64,000 nucleotides of DNA from Streptomyces sp. NRRL F-5630 (GCF_000719475.1 NZ_JOGO01000017.1:1-64000); one strand, 5' to 3'; shown: positions 27,916-38,394, counted from the stretch's first letter. Numbers and translations are program-made. The notes: generated by a model not told the origin, from the letters alone.

Positions 27916-28300
27916 CTCGTCCCCCTCGGATCGTGTGCAGGTGGCGCGTTCGGGCACGCCGCACCTGTCGGATGCGCTCCGGCCACATCGGCGCCGGGCA
28001 TGCACACACAGTGACAGAGAGAAACGACAGCGCGCACCTGTCGAGAGACGTTCCGAGAGCGAAACGGCGACTCAAGAGCGCGTTTCCGCAGGTCGCTTCA
28101 GAAAACGCGAACACCTCTCACTCGAAAGGATGAGTGAATTTTTTGCATTTCGACGCTGCGAGAAATTCTCACGTACTGTCACGAGCAGGCCGCGTCGGAG
28201 GCAGGCATTCCTTGCTGTGCCTCCGCGTCCGCCCCCTCGTCGACCGTGTCCTTGAGGACGCGCCCGAGCTCTCACGCGCTGAGGCAACGGTCGGCTCACC
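27916..28300. other. Intergenic region upstream of ssb
   Basis: 385 bases without a gene. The ssb promoter must lie here on the minus strand. The segment 28100-28180 is markedly AT-richer than its surroundings and contains a hairpin with a T-tract reading on the plus strand (next entry). No reading frame is supported. Confidence 0.45.
28118..28144 (+). terminator. Orphan hairpin plus T6 tract
   Basis: Stem TCACTC/GAGTGA with an 8-base loop followed directly by ATTTTTT, a textbook Rho-independent terminator reading left to right. T6 runs are rare in DNA this GC-rich. No plus-strand gene ends here, which suggests an unannotated short transcript antisense to the ssb leader. Confidence 0.4.
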
Positions 28301-28663
28301 TCACAGCCACACGGTCGCCAGCCACACCGTGACACCCGCCAGCACAAGGAGCCCCGCGTTGAGTTCGATCCGTCTGTCGCCTCCGGTCAGGTGTACCGGG
28401 ATCGCGCCGGCCTGGAGCACGACGAAGCCGGCCGCCGCCACGAGCGCGAGCCACGGCGCGATGCCGGTGAGCGGCGGCAGGATCAGCCCGGCCGCGCCGA
28501 GCATCTCGACGACGCCCAGTCCCCTGAGCACGGTCGGCGGCACCCGGTCCACCCACGCCATCATCGGCCGCAGCCGCTCGCGGGACCGCGCGGCTTTGAG
28601 AGCGCCCCCGTACGCGTAGAAGAGGGCCAAGAGGCTGGCGAATATCCAGTACGCGATGTTCAT
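28301..28663 (-). CDS. DoxX-family membrane protein
   Basis: Small integral membrane protein of 120 aa with four predicted spans: NIAYWIFASLLALFYAYGG, VLRGLGVVEMLGAAGLIL, WLALVAAAGFVVLQAGAIP and LNAGLLVLAGVTVWLATVWL. This size and topology match DoxX-like proteins, which are linked to quinone or thiol redox processes in the membrane, although most have no proven function. The ATG at 28663 is chosen over longer in-frame extensions, which overlap the divergent LysR promoter. It is divergent from the broken LysR-type gene and may have been its target. Confidence 0.75.
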   Translation of the reverse strand: MNIAYWIFASLLALFYAYGGALKAARSRERLRPMMAWVDRVPPTVLRGLGVVEMLGAAGLILPPLTGIAPWLALVAAAGFVVLQAGAIPVHLTGGDRRIELNAGLLVLAGVTVWLATVWL

Positions 28664-28829
28664 GATCCCTGTCCGTCGAGGTCGGTCCGGGCGGAGCGAA
28701 TCCGCGCGGCCGGAGCCCCTGCTCGCAGGCGCCGGCCCTCCGCCATCCGCCTCCGATTGCACGACGTGAGGTCCCTCCCCGTCCAAGACCTCTTCCGCCC
28801 ACCTCATACCCGATCGGTATCGTCCCAGG

Positions 28830-29817
28830 ATGGAGCTACGCACCTTGCGGTATTTCGTGACCGTCGCCGAGGAGGCGCACTTCGGCCGGGCCGCCGCCCG
28901 GTTGCACATGAGCCAGCCGCCGCTGAGCCGTGCGGTCAAGAAGCTGGAGGCCGAGATGGGCACCCCGCTCCTCCTGCGCTCGCCCACAGGGGTATCGCTC
29001 ACTCCCGTCGGGAAAGTGCTCCTGGAGGAGGCGCGCGGACTGCTCGACCACGCCGAGCGGGTACGCGAGCGGGTCGCGGCGGCGGCCGGTCCAGCGCGGC
29101 TCGACGTGGGCATTCTGGGAGACAGCGCCGACCCGGGGGCGAGCCGCCTCGCCGAGGCGTTCCGCGCGCGGCATCCCGGTATCGAGTTGCGGGTGCGGGA
29201 CACGGATCTCACCGATCCGACCTGCGGCTTGCGCGCGGGCCGCGTGGACGTCGCGCTGACGCGGGGCCCGTTCGACGAAGCGGGCCTGTCGGTACGTGAG
29301 TTGCGCCGCGACCCGGTGGGGGTCGTGCTCCGCGCGGACGACCCGCTGGCAGGTGCCGGGGCTCTTACGCGGGCCGATCTGGCGGAGCGTCCCTGGTTCC
29401 GCTTCCCGCCGGGAACCGATCCGCTCTGGCAGGACTACTGGTGCGGCGGGGACGGAGAGGGACCAGTCGTCAGAGTCGTGCGGGAGTGCCTGCACGCGGT
29501 GCTGTGGAGCGGGACGGTGGGACTCATGCCGCTGGCCGGCGAGCCCTCCGGCCCCTCCGCTCCCGGCCGGCCCCCCCTTCTCTCCCGGGGAGCCCGCTCC
29601 TCGCCGGTCCATCCCCGTTCCAGACGCCCGACACCCCTTCGGCCACGACCTGCCGCCCGGCCTGACGGTCGTGCCGCTCACAGGGATGCCCCCGAGCCGG
29701 GTCCTCGTGGCGTGGAACAAGGGGAACAGCGATCCGCTCGTGCGCTCCTTCGTCGCCCTCGCGGCCGCCGCCTACCGTGCCCCGGCGGTCACCGCTCCTC
29801 CCGGCGGTACCGGATGA
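28830..29817 (+). pseudogene. LysR-type regulator, disrupted by a 106-bp insert
   Basis: The first 235 codons encode a normal LysR protein: N-terminal helix-turn-helix (ELRTLRYFVTVAEEAHF, RAAARLHMSQPPLSRAVKKL) and co-inducer domain. After GTVGLMPL (codon ending at 29534) the frame runs into unrelated Pro/Arg-rich sequence. The expected continuation, GHDLPPGLTVVPLTGMPPSR to ALAAAAYR, resumes in the next frame at 29641. Removing 29535-29640 (106 bp, not a multiple of 3) joins GLMPL directly to GHDLPPGL and restores a full-length protein of about 293 aa. The insert has 8-base inverted ends-like segments (CCGGCGAG/CTCGCCGG) and a GGCC at each junction. The gene diverges from the DoxX gene. An assembly error is possible but a 106-bp insertion is unlikely to be one. 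Confidence 0.75.
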
Positions 29818-29833
29818 ACAGCCGGTACCGCCG
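29802..29833. terminator. Bidirectional hairpin terminator
   Basis: Perfect 12-base inverted repeat CGGCGGTACCGG/CCGGTACCGCCG with an 8-base loop, at the junction of the LysR remnant and the convergent GTPase gene. Confidence 0.7.
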
Positions 29834-29864
29834 ACGAGGCCCGACGAACACCCGCCACCGCCTC

Positions 29865-32093
29865 CTACACCGTCGCCGCGCCGTGCAGCACGCTCTCCGG
29901 CACGGCGCGGGCGCCGGTGCCGATGGCGGGCCCGGGTCCCGCCATCCGTGCGTACTGCTCGCGCACCTCCTCGTACCGCAGCAACTCCGCCGCCACCGGG
30001 TCGAGTACACGGGCCCGGCCGCAGCCCGCGGCGGCCTCGCGCAGGGCGCGCTCGGCCTCGGCCCCGTAACGGCGGGCCGGTCCCCTGGCGGCCATCCTGC
30101 AGGCCCACTCGACCGCCGGGCCGCCCACGATCCCGGTGCCCGTCAGCAGCGCCGCGATCGTCACCTCGGCGGTCAGTACACCTGTCACCTGGGCGAACAG
30201 CCACAGCGCGCCGATGACCTGGAGTGCCGTCATGAGCACCTGGGTGGCGACGGCGACCGGCCACCAGCCGGGTCGCGGGGGACGCGCGGCGGGGCGTGCG
30301 GCACGTTCGGCGAGCGTGTCGAGAGCGCGCGGAAGGTCCTTCGTGCCGCGTACCGCCGTCTCGCGGACCGCGACGCCCCACGGCTCGGGAAGGCCGCGCG
30401 CGGCCTCCTCGCCCACGGTGCGCACAGCCTGTTCGACACGTTGGCGCGCGACCGGCTCGGGCTCGCGAGGCGGCTCGGGGGCGGGGCGCGGCTGCTCGGC
30501 CGCGCGGCGCTCCTCGTACCGGCGCCACAGCCGCAGCCACGGAGTGCCGCAGGCGCGGTTGGCGTTGCGGCGCCAGGCGCGTTCGGCCGCCTCGCCGGCC
30601 GCCGTGGCGCCGACCGCTTCGGCGAGCCGGTCGGCGAAGGCGGCGCGGGCTTCCTCGCTGAGCCCGGGGGTGCGCCCGGCCGCGTAGAGGGGGCGCAGGC
30701 GTTCGGCGACGAAATCGATGTCGGCCGAGAGGCGGCGTGCGGCGGCGCGACGTTCGCCGACGAACTCGGCGAGCATTTCGCGCAGTTCGTCGACCCCTTC
30801 GCCGCTGAGAGCGGAGAGGGCGAGAACGGTCGCACCGGGTTCGCCGTGTTCGCCGAGCGGCATGCCGTCCTCGTCGAGGAGGCGGCGCAGGTCGTCGAGG
30901 ACGAGGTCGGCGGCCTCGGCGGGGAGCCGGTCGACCTGGTTGAGGACGACGAACGTGACCTCGGCGTGGCCGGCGAGAGGACGCAGATAGCGCTCGTGGA
31001 GGACCGCGTCGGCGTACTTCTCCGGGTCGACGACCCAGATCACGGCGTCGACGAGGCCCAGCACGCGGTCGACCTGGGCACGGTGCTCGGCCGCCGCCGA
31101 GTCGTGGTCGGGCAGGTCGACGAGGACGAGTCCGCTGAGCTCCCCGTCGCCCTCGGGCGGCAGCACGGGCCGACGTCGCAGCCTCCCGGGGACGCCGATC
31201 CGGTCGAGCAGCCCGGCGGCCCCGTCCGTCCAACTGCACGCCAGGGGGGCCGAGGTGGTGGGGCGCCGGACGCCGGTGTCGGAGATGTTGGCGCCCGCGA
31301 GGGTGTTGAAGAGCGTCGACTTGCCGCTCCCCGTGGCCCCGGCGAGCGCGACGACGGTGTGGCGGCCCGAGAGCCGGCCTCGCGCGGCGGCCTCGTCGAG
31401 CACACGCCCCGCCTCGGCGAGGGTGTCCTCGTCGAGACGGGCCCGGGAGAGGCCGACGAGTTCGCGCAGGGCGTCGAGCCGTTCCCGCAGCGGGCCCTCG
31501 CGAAAGGCCCGCACCTCGGCGCCGCTCCCGCGGCTGGCGGTGGCCTCGTGCGTCGTGAGGTCCGGGCACGCACCGCCCGGCCCGGCGCGGCGTGCGATGA
31601 GCCCGTCGTCGAACGCGGGGCGGCGGGCGCCTGCCCCGGCATCGGTACCACCCTCGTGCTGAGTGGGCGTGTTGTCTTCGGCGGGCGTACGGGGGTCCCT
31701 CCCCGTCTCGGCGGCACCGCTCCCGTTCCTGGCCTCGCTGTCGGTCCCGTCCTCCTCCGTCTCGGCGGCGTGGGGGGCCTCCGCCATGGAACCTGTCGCC
31801 CGCGCGGTCGCACGCCCCTGGAGCGGGCCGGTCCTCGGCGTGGTCCCGTCGGCCGGGGCGGGCACGCGCGCCGCACCAGCCGTGGCGGCATCTCCTGGAA
31901 GGGCGCCGGACGTACCGCCGACGGTGCCCCGCACTCCAGGCGTGCCCTGGGGGCCGGGGACCTCGTGGGCGTCGTCGGCCGGGGGAGCTTGGGGAGCGGG
32001 GGGCTCCGGGACGGGGGCACAGCCGCCCGTCACCCCCAGGGTGCCGGGGGCGCTGCCGGGGTGGTCCTGGTGCTCGGTGGCGGCGGTACTCAC
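29865..32093 (-). CDS. Dynamin-like GTPase, membrane-associated (second of pair)
   Basis: Large GTPase of 742 aa. The first 200 residues are disordered and rich in Pro, Ala, Gly and Glu. The GTPase domain has a P-loop [16 protein letters not shown] near residue 250, a Walker B-like LVDLPDHDS near 322 and an N/TKxD-type [11 protein letters not shown]. Long helices follow, and near residues 620-690 there are two hydrophobic spans ([31 protein letters not shown]) that could insert into the membrane. Start GTG overlaps the upstream GTPase stop (GTGA), so the pair is translationally coupled. Streptomyces DynA/DynB are a pair of dynamin-like proteins that stabilise FtsZ rings at sporulation; this pair may be their equivalent, but that needs a direct comparison. 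Confidence 0.8.
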   Translation of the reverse strand: MSTAATEHQDHPGSAPGTLGVTGGCAPVPEPPAPQAPPADDAHEVPGPQGTPGVRGTVGGTSGALPGDAATAGAARVPAPADGTTPRTGPLQGRATARATGSMAEAPHAAETEEDGTDSEARNGSGAAETGRDPRTPAEDNTPTQHEGGTDAGAGARRPAFDDGLIARRAGPGGACPDLTTHEATASRGSGAEVRAFREGPLRERLDALRELVGLSRARLDEDTLAEAGRVLDEAAARGRLSGRHTVVALAGATGSGKSTLFNTLAGANISDTGVRRPTTSAPLACSWTDGAAGLLDRIGVPGRLRRRPVLPPEGDGELSGLVLVDLPDHDSAAAEHRAQVDRVLGLVDAVIWVVDPEKYADAVLHERYLRPLAGHAEVTFVVLNQVDRLPAEAADLVLDDLRRLLDEDGMPLGEHGEPGATVLALSALSGEGVDELREMLAEFVGERRAAARRLSADIDFVAERLRPLYAAGRTPGLSEEARAAFADRLAEAVGATAAGEAAERAWRRNANRACGTPWLRLWRRYEERRAAEQPRPAPEPPREPEPVARQRVEQAVRTVGEEAARGLPEPWGVAVRETAVRGTKDLPRALDTLAERAARPAARPPRPGWWPVAVATQVLMTALQVIGALWLFAQVTGVLTAEVTIAALLTGTGIVGGPAVEWACRMAARGPARRYGAEAERALREAAAGCGRARVLDPVAAELLRYEEVREQYARMAGPGPAIGTGARAVPESVLHGAATV

Positions 32094-33988
32094 GCGCTCA
32101 CCCCTCCTTCTGTCTCGGCGGCTCGAACGTTGTCTTCCGCATGGCCCGCTTCGACGGCGGCCGGCACCACGCCGCGGGCCGCCGCGTCGGAAGCGCCCGG
32201 CGATTCGGGGATGGCGGCCGTGGCGGTGGCGCTCGGCGCGGTGGCGGGCACGGGCACGGCGACCACCTCGGGCCGGGGGATGACGGCGGTCCGCACCTCA
32301 CGCATCTTCTCCACCACGGAGAGCGCGGCGATCAGGGCCGACTGCGGTTCATGGCCGATACCGAGGGCGTCGAGCGGGGCGAGGCGGCGTTCGCGTTCCG
32401 CGCCGAGTACGCGGTCGAGGCACTCTCCGAGGAGTTCACCGCCCCGGTCGCGCAGGCGTACCGCGGCCTCCGCGCCGATCCGTTCGGCGAGCGACTCGCC
32501 CGCGACCCCGCCGCGCCGGCCGCCGAGCAGCGCGGTGACGAGCAAAGCCGTGACGGACTCCGGGTCGGGGGCCGTCGTGTGGTCGAGCGCGCGCACCTCC
32601 TCCTCCGCGTACTCCTCGACGACGCGTCGCCAGCGCCGCACCGCGACGCCGATGCGGTGGGCGAGCGGTTCCGTGCCGGCCGGGGACACGGGGCGCAGTT
32701 CGGGGGCGCGGGCGGCGGGTTCGCGGCGCCAGCGGGCGTCGATGCGCTCGTCCGCGGCGGTGACGGCGCAGAGCAGGAGCGCGGCGAGGCTGTCGACGAG
32801 GGCGTCGAGGAGTTCGGCGGGGGTGCAGTCGACCGGGTGGGCCTGCCAGCGCTTGAGGGCGTCCCCGGCGAGGACGGCGCCGTCCTGGAGCCGCTCGTGG
32901 AGCCGCGCGTGTTCGAGGGCGTGGGCCTCGTCCACGGCGGTGCTGAGCCGGACGGCGGCGGCGTACTGGGCGGCGACGGCCGCGGCGAGTTCGGGCATCC
33001 GGCGGCGCAGGGAGCCGAGCGCGCCGCGCGCCGTGCGGCCGACGGCGCGGGCCCGCGCGTACGGGTCGGCGGCGCGGTGCGCGAGCCAGGCGCGGAGCGG
33101 GGCGACGGCGGTGGCGGGCAGGAGCCCTCCCCCGCCGGTGGACTCGGGCAGTTCGGGGACGGTGAAGCGGGGGACGTGGCCGAGCCCGGCCTTGGTGAGG
33201 AGCGCCCCATACCTCTGCGAGACCTCGCCGAGCACCTGGTGCGGCACGCGGTCGAGGACGGTGAGGAGCGTGGCCTGCTGCTCCTTGGCGGTGCGCAGGA
33301 GGTGCCAGGGCACGGCGTCGGCGTACCGGCTCGCGGTGGTCACCATGATCCAGATGTCAGCGGCGCAGATGAGTTCGGCGGCGAGGAGCCGGTTGCGGAC
33401 GACGAGGGAGTCGATGTCGGGGGCGTCGAGCAGGGCGAGTCCCGGCGGCAGGGCTTCGGCGATCTCGATGCGGAGCACCCGGCCGCGGTTCTCCTCGCCG
33501 GTCTCGTAGCCCTCGTCGTCGTAGGCGCCGTACTCGTCCTCGTAAGGGGCGTCGGTTTCCTCGTAACCGCCGTAGCCGGAGTGGTCGGCGGAACGGGCGG
33601 AGTCCTGGCGGGGGACCCAGACGCGGGTCAGTTCGGGAAGGACGCGCAAGTCGGCGAACCAGTGGTGGTCGTCGGGGTGGCAGACGAGCACCGGGTTGCG
33701 GGTCGTGGGGCGCAGGACCCCGGCCTCGCTGACCCGGCGGCCGACGAGTGAGTTGACGAGCGTCGACTTGCCCGCGCCGGTCGAGCCGCCGACGACGGCG
33801 AGGAGCGGGGCCTCGGGCGTACGCAGGCGGGGAAGGAGGTAGTCGTCGAGCTGGGCGAGCAGTTCGTCCCTGTTGGCGCGGGCGCGTGGAGCGCCCGGCA
33901 GCGGCAGGGGGCAGCGCACGGCGGCGACGCGGTCGCGCAGGTCGGTAAGGGCGTCGAGAAGCTGAGGCCGTGCATCCAAGGTCACCAC
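32090..33988 (-). CDS. Dynamin-like GTPase (first of pair)
   Basis: GTPase of 632 aa. The P-loop [17 protein letters not shown] lies near residues 65-81, switch-type threonine in [10 protein letters not shown] follows, and [10 protein letters not shown] near 182 is the G3 motif. A markedly acidic, Tyr-rich insertion (about residues 130-165, [20 protein letters not shown]) sits inside the GTPase domain. The rest is long amphipathic helix, as in dynamin stalks; no strong membrane span is evident, in contrast to its partner. Start GTG at 33988 (or the next codon, also GTG). It leads the two-gene operon. DynA/DynB of Streptomyces is the closest known parallel by arrangement and size; this is inference. 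Confidence 0.78.
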   Translation of the reverse strand: MVTLDARPQLLDALTDLRDRVAAVRCPLPLPGAPRARANRDELLAQLDDYLLPRLRTPEAPLLAVVGGSTGAGKSTLVNSLVGRRVSEAGVLRPTTRNPVLVCHPDDHHWFADLRVLPELTRVWVPRQDSARSADHSGYGGYEETDAPYEDEYGAYDDEGYETGEENRGRVLRIEIAEALPPGLALLDAPDIDSLVVRNRLLAAELICAADIWIMVTTASRYADAVPWHLLRTAKEQQATLLTVLDRVPHQVLGEVSQRYGALLTKAGLGHVPRFTVPELPESTGGGGLLPATAVAPLRAWLAHRAADPYARARAVGRTARGALGSLRRRMPELAAAVAAQYAAAVRLSTAVDEAHALEHARLHERLQDGAVLAGDALKRWQAHPVDCTPAELLDALVDSLAALLLCAVTAADERIDARWRREPAARAPELRPVSPAGTEPLAHRIGVAVRRWRRVVEEYAEEEVRALDHTTAPDPESVTALLVTALLGGRRGGVAGESLAERIGAEAAVRLRDRGGELLGECLDRVLGAERERRLAPLDALGIGHEPQSALIAALSVVEKMREVRTAVIPRPEVVAVPVPATAPSATATAAIPESPGASDAAARGVVPAAVEAGHAEDNVRAAETEGGVSA

Positions 33989-34300
33989 ATGCGCAGAATG
34001 CCCGGTTTTGGCGACATATTGAAGCGTTTGGCCGCTTCCGCGTGGCTAGGAAACCCGGGCGGTGGAAGGGAGCGGGGGTGGCGAGGGATAACGAGTGCAC
34101 AACACCCTGGCCCCGATGGGCCTCAAAACGATGCGTGATTCGCACCTGCCTGCGATTATCGGGACCGCTTCACCGAACCTACACAACGTGGCGCGCAGGC
34201 GAAGCAGCAGGGACACGGACCCCGGAGCCCTATCCTTGTCCCCGGCAAGGCCACCGCCCTGCCCGTACCAGTGCTCCCGGCCACCGGCCGCACACGACCG
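33989..34300. other. Intergenic region between GTPase operon and tRNA-Arg
   Basis: 312 bases holding the promoter of the leftward GTPase operon and of the rightward tRNA. No gene, hairpin or repeat was identified. Confidence 0.4.
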
Positions 34301-34376
34301 GCCCCCGTAGCTCAGTGGATAGAGCAGGCGCCTTCTAAGCGCTTGGCCGCAGGTTCGAGTCCTGCCGGGGGCGCCA
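34301..34376 (+). tRNA. tRNA-Arg (anticodon TCT)
   Basis: Full cloverleaf: acceptor arms GCCCCCG/CGGGGGC, D-stem GCTC/GAGC, anticodon stem GGCGC/GCGCT with loop CTTCTAA (anticodon TCT at 34334-34336), T-arm CAGGTTCGAGTCCTG, discriminator G and an encoded CCA. It reads AGA, a rare arginine codon in such GC-rich genomes. It lies at the left edge of an accessory region with several broken genes. Confidence 0.95.
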
Positions 34377-34733
34377 CCGCCACACCCCCGACCCGGGAAG
34401 CAAACGCCAGGTCAGAGGGGGCGGCGTCACACCTTGGCCGGGAGTCCCTGCCACAGCCGCTGAGGTTCCGGCGTCTGCGCTGGTCGGCGACTCGCGGGAG
34501 CGGGGGCGGGCACAGGTACGGCCACCCTGATCACGAACGTTGGTGACGTCGTCCCAGAATCAGGTGACCGTGGAGGCCCCGATAGCCCAGACCACCTGGG
34601 AGCGGGTGTTCCGGGCGGCGGAGGATGCGATCGCGGGCCGCTTGGCGTGGCCCGCGGTCTTCCACGCTGGCGCCGTCATCAACGGTTTCTGATCTCTTCG
34701 GCGCACCTCGAGTTGCCCTTGTCCGGCGGCGAG
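34377..34733. other. Intergenic region right of tRNA-Arg
   Basis: 357 bases. A 42-codon frame (34564-34692, plus strand) looks protein-like but has no recognisable relative. I found no copy of the tRNA 3' end elsewhere in the window, so no attachment site can be called. Confidence 0.4.
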
Positions 34734-35468
34734 TCATCCGGAAGGCGAGTAGATCACGATCCAGTGGTCCCGCTCCGGGTCGTGCAGCATCTCGCTCTGG
34801 AAAACCAGCCATCCTCGTGTCGGGTGGTGCAGGCGCTTCACGCCAGACCGATCAGCCATGACCTCGCCCCGCTCCCAGTAGCTTCGGAAGATGGCACTCG
34901 TCGCTGAGAGCTCCGCGCACAAGGACCTGAGGTATTCGTCGTCCGGGTATCGGCCCATCGCAGAGCACAGCTCAGCCGTGGCCCAGCGGGCGTACCGGTC
35001 GGCCCCCTCCTCTCCGAGGACGCGGAGTGCCGTAGCCGAGAAACCGTGGTGGACGATGTTGCGCCTGTACCGACTCCTGCCGGACTCCGTTCCGAGGAGC
35101 TCAGCGGCGGCGGCGTTGCGCGCCATCACGTCCAGGCGCCCGTCGTGGATGGTGACCGGGACGGTGTCGTCGAGGTTTCGCAGCAGTTGGAGGAGCCCTG
35201 GCCTCACCTCGCAGTCAGGGGCGAGCGGCTCCGGGGGCAGCTCACCAGCGAGTCGGAACAGATGATCCCGCTCAGGGGCCGTGAAGCCAAGGGCACCTGC
35301 CAGGGCGGTGAGGATCTCCCGTGACGGGCGGGGCGCCCGCCCCTGCTCGAGACGGGTGTAGTACTCGACGGAGATCCCGGCGGCTTCGGCCACTTCCTGG
35401 CGTCGCAGGCCTGGGACCCGCCGTCGTGACGCCGACCCTTGGACCGACCGCCCAGCAGGCGCCATCAT
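34734..35468 (-). CDS. XRE-family regulator with MmyB-like ligand domain
   Basis: Regulator of 244 aa. The helix-turn-helix is near the N-terminus (VPGLRRQEVAEAAGISVEYY, then RLEQG), followed by the MmyB-type PAS-like ligand domain (ARNAAAAELLG, MGRYPDDEYLRSLCAEL, HHPTRGWLVFQSEML). This architecture is abundant in Streptomyces, often divergent from an SDR gene, as here. Typical relatives have about 20 more residues before the VPGLRR segment, so the N-terminus may be shortened or start from an unrecognised upstream codon. Binding would probably affect the divergent SDR gene, which itself is frameshifted. Confidence 0.8.
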   Translation of the reverse strand: MMAPAGRSVQGSASRRRVPGLRRQEVAEAAGISVEYYTRLEQGRAPRPSREILTALAGALGFTAPERDHLFRLAGELPPEPLAPDCEVRPGLLQLLRNLDDTVPVTIHDGRLDVMARNAAAAELLGTESGRSRYRRNIVHHGFSATALRVLGEEGADRYARWATAELCSAMGRYPDDEYLRSLCAELSATSAIFRSYWERGEVMADRSGVKRLHHPTRGWLVFQSEMLHDPERDHWIVIYSPSG

Positions 35469-35686
35469 GGCGCGCTGATGGCGCAGGTATTCACCGAAGC
35501 CCGCCTAGATTCTCGTCGGCATGAACACCATTGTCTCCCGGCCGTCCGTCGGCTGGTCCTCTCAGTACCAGGTTCGGTCGAGCCTCCCCCGTCGTGCGGA
35601 AGTCCCGCATGGTTACCGAAGAACGCGATGTGCCGGGGTGGCACAGGCGCTCACCCACCGCACCACATCGAACAAGGGAGGGCCTT

Positions 35687-36441
35687 GTGCCCACGGACCG
35701 CATCGCTCTCGTCACCGGAGCCAACCAGGGCATGGGTAAGCACGTCGCGAAGGAGTTGGCCGCAGATGGCGTCACCGTGTTCATCGGATCCCGCGATCTC
35801 GCCCGTGGCGAAACGCCGGCCGCTGAGATCGGAGGCGGCGCCGTCGCTCTCCAACTCGATGTGACCACGCGGCATCGGTCGCTTCGGCCGCCGAGCGAAT
35901 CGACGAGGAAGCCGGTCGGCTCGACCTCCTCGTCAACAACGCCGGCATCTCCACTACCCGTACGGGTCCCTTGGACATGGCCCAGTTGCGCGCCCTGGCG
36001 AAGCCGAGCGTTGCTTCGCTGGACGAGGTGCGGGCGGTATGGGAGGTGAACGTGTTCGGCCCCTTGCGGGTGTACCAGGCCATGCTGCCGCTGCTGCGCA
36101 AGTCATCGGACGCGCGCATTGTCAACGTGACGAGCGCACTGGGCTCGCTGACGCTTGCCTCCGACCCGTCCTTCGCGTACCACTCCTCCTTCGAACCGGT
36201 CTATGCCGCGTCGAAGACGGCGCTCCACGCAGTGACGCTGTCCATGATGACCGAGCTGGAAGCGACCGACATCAAGATCAATCTCGTCTCGCCGGGATTC
36301 GCGCGCACCCGGCTGGTCAACTTCGAAGGTACGGAGTCGATCGAGGACGCCGCCCGCGAGGTGGTGCGCGTCGCCCGGCTCGGGCCGGACGGGCCCACCG
36401 CGACATTCACCACCTGGGAAGGGACGAGTCTCCCCTGGTAG
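35687..36441 (+). pseudogene. Short-chain dehydrogenase, frameshifted
   Basis: SDR gene with GTG start behind GGGAGGG. The N-terminal part (RIALVTGANQGMGKHVAKEL, cofactor motif TGANQGMG) runs to LQLDVT. The frame then breaks, and the rest continues in another frame: ASVASAAERIDEEAGRLDLL, VNNAGIS, the catalytic YAASK and LVSPGFARTRLVNFEG. Adding one G after GTGACC at about 35866-35871 gives VTDAASV and restores a 251-aa protein, so a single-base deletion explains it. The regulator is divergent. Whether the lesion is real or a sequencing error cannot be settled here. Confidence 0.75.
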
Positions 36442-37830
36442 CACTGCCACCAGGCGTTCCGGGTCTGCGGGAGAGCGTGGGGCTCCGATCCGAAGGCGGA
36501 GGCCGAACCGGTGCCTCCTCGCGGGCCGATCCGCCGCGGCTTCCGTTCCTCCTGCTCGGTCGGTCGGCGCTCCCTCACCGGCCATGCCCTGCGCGTCTCC
36601 CTTCGACGGGCGGCGGTCCGCACCCGAGGACTTGCCTCAACCGACCGCCCGTCGCCGGGATGTCCTCCCCGGCACCGGCCGCGGCAGGAAGACGTAGGAC
36701 GTGGGCACGCGCCGGCCACATCCGGAGACGTGGAAGACGGCTACGAGACTCGCCCATCAGACCATCGTCCCGTGCCGGACGCAGGGGCGCCTCCAGCCCA
36801 GAGCGGTGGTCGGCGTACGGCGCGGGTGGCCGCAAACCGCGTTGCTCCTGGCGGAGCGGAACGGGCAGTGCCGGAGGGACGGGTGCGGCGCGGTCGGACA
36901 CCGCCGGCGTGGGCTTCGCGGTGCCGCATCCCGGGGAGGGGGCGGGCAGGTCTCCTTGGCCGGATTGTTTGTGGGGTTCCTGGTTCCGACGCAGGTTCTT
37001 GGCTAGCTGTCGCGGTGTCAGGCAGTCGTTCGGGGCAGAGGTGTCGCGGGGCTGATGGGCGGGTGCCGGTCCGTGGTCGGGGATATCTCGGCCCGTGGGT
37101 GCCACCGGCTCTGCTCACGGACAGGCAACCGAGGCCGGCCCCGCGCGGCTGTACCCGCGCGCTGGGTCGTCATGACGCAACCCGGCGCGTCCATGTGGCG
37201 GGCCGACTCGCTACTGGTGGCCCGCACCGGTGAGTCGGCAGATCCCCTCGTCGAGATACGCGGCCCCGGAGGAGCCGCGGAATTCCCCGCCGAAGGAGCC
37301 GCGTCAGCGCCGTGATGACTACGGGCTCGCGGTTTCGGCGCGACGGCGATGACCAGGGGCCTTCCTTGTCGTGGCGAGCACGGCGGCCCGGCGTGGAGGG
37401 AGCCCTCGCCCCTCGGGCGGTCGCGAAGCCCCCATTCACCGTGAAGGGGCGGCACCGACTGGCCGCCGCCCAACGGGGAGGGTGATCTACCCGTGAGGGC
37501 TCCCGCAGGGTCGCCGACGGCGCATGGCCCATCGGTCGGCCGACGCGACAGCCGCGAGGGGGTCAGTCAACTGACACGGCGGCTGGCTACCCACCCCCTG
37601 TTCCACCCTCCCTGATCTCACCGGCCGGTGCCGGTTTCGTCGGCCAGCTCAGCGGGGCGCCCTTCCTCGTGGCGGCGAGGTCGAGATCAGGCGATGCGTC
37701 CGGCACGGTCGCGTACACCGCGCCGGGCCCCGAGCACGAGTAGTGCATGGGAGCGCGGATTCCGCACCGATGAGTTTCCCGCGCCGCGCCGGTCGGTAGG
37801 GGTGAGACCGACTTACGGAAGGCTGGCGCC
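36442..37830. other. 1.4-kb region without recognisable genes
   Basis: No open frame here has a family-like sequence, sensible start or ribosome site; those that exist overlap each other in several frames and look like composition artefacts. It may be degraded coding DNA, given the broken genes on both sides, but I could not identify its origin. Confidence 0.5.
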
Positions 37831-38394
37831 ATGCGGCGATTGACCTACGGCATGAACCTGACCCTGGACGGATACATCGCCGCGCCCGGCGACGACATCG
37901 GCTGGAGCGGGCCGAGCGACGAGCTGTTCCAGTTCTGGTCCGACCGGTTGCCGGCGACCGAACTGACGCTCTACGGGCGCAAGCTGTGGCAGACGATGAG
38001 CTCCTACTGGCCGACCGCGGACCAGCAGCCCCACGCCACCCCGGCGGAAAGCGAGTTCGCGCGTCGCTGGCGGGACAAGGCGAAGGTGGTGTTCTCCTCG
38101 ACGATCGACAAGGTCGACTGGAACACCCGTCTGGTCCCCGGCGACGCGGTCGCCGAGATCACCCGGCTCAAGGCCGAGGACGGCGGCCCGATGGACATCG
38201 GCGGGGCGACGCTCGCCGGGGCGGCCATGCGGGCCGGGCTGATCGACGAGTACGTGATCGCCGCCCATCCGGTCCTGGTGGGCGGTGGCACGCCGTTCTT
38301 CACCGCGCTGGACAGCTGGGTGCGCCTGAACCTGGTGGAGACGCGGACGTTTCCCGGCGGCGTGGTCGTCACCAGGTACGAGACGAAGCGCTGA
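37831..38394 (+). CDS. Dihydrofolate reductase-family protein (RibD C-terminal type)
   Basis: Reductase-like protein of 187 aa. The DHFR/RibD_C fold is recognisable from MNLTLDGYIAAPGDDIGW at the N-terminus, LTLYGRKLWQTM, MDIGGATLAGAAM (nucleotide-binding) and HPVLVGGGTPFF. Such proteins probably reduce small substrates with NADPH in the cytoplasm; few have known substrates and most are not folate enzymes. The ATG at 37831 has a weak ribosome site. It appears monocistronic within the damaged accessory region. Confidence 0.85.
   Translation: MRRLTYGMNLTLDGYIAAPGDDIGWSGPSDELFQFWSDRLPATELTLYGRKLWQTMSSYWPTADQQPHATPAESEFARRWRDKAKVVFSSTIDKVDWNTRLVPGDAVAEITRLKAEDGGPMDIGGATLAGAAMRAGLIDEYVIAAHPVLVGGGTPFFTALDSWVRLNLVETRTFPGGVVVTRYETKR

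Noticed and set aside
29571..29577. C7 homopolymer error as the cause of the LysR frameshift
   Set aside because: Changing one C would restore the frame but leave about 35 foreign residues in a conserved part of the protein; removal of the whole 106 bp gives the exact family sequence.
28830..33509. A single 1559-codon frame starting as a LysR protein
   Set aside because: After the LysR part it runs antisense through the two GTPase genes with no family-like sequence; it arises from the frameshifting insert.
34564..34692. Possible 42-codon small gene right of tRNA-Arg
   Set aside because: The sequence looks protein-like but has no clear ribosome site or known relative; too little support to call.
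36442..37830. Transposase or other gene in the 1.4-kb gap
   Set aside because: No frame shows a DDE, HUH or serine recombinase motif or terminal inverted repeats.
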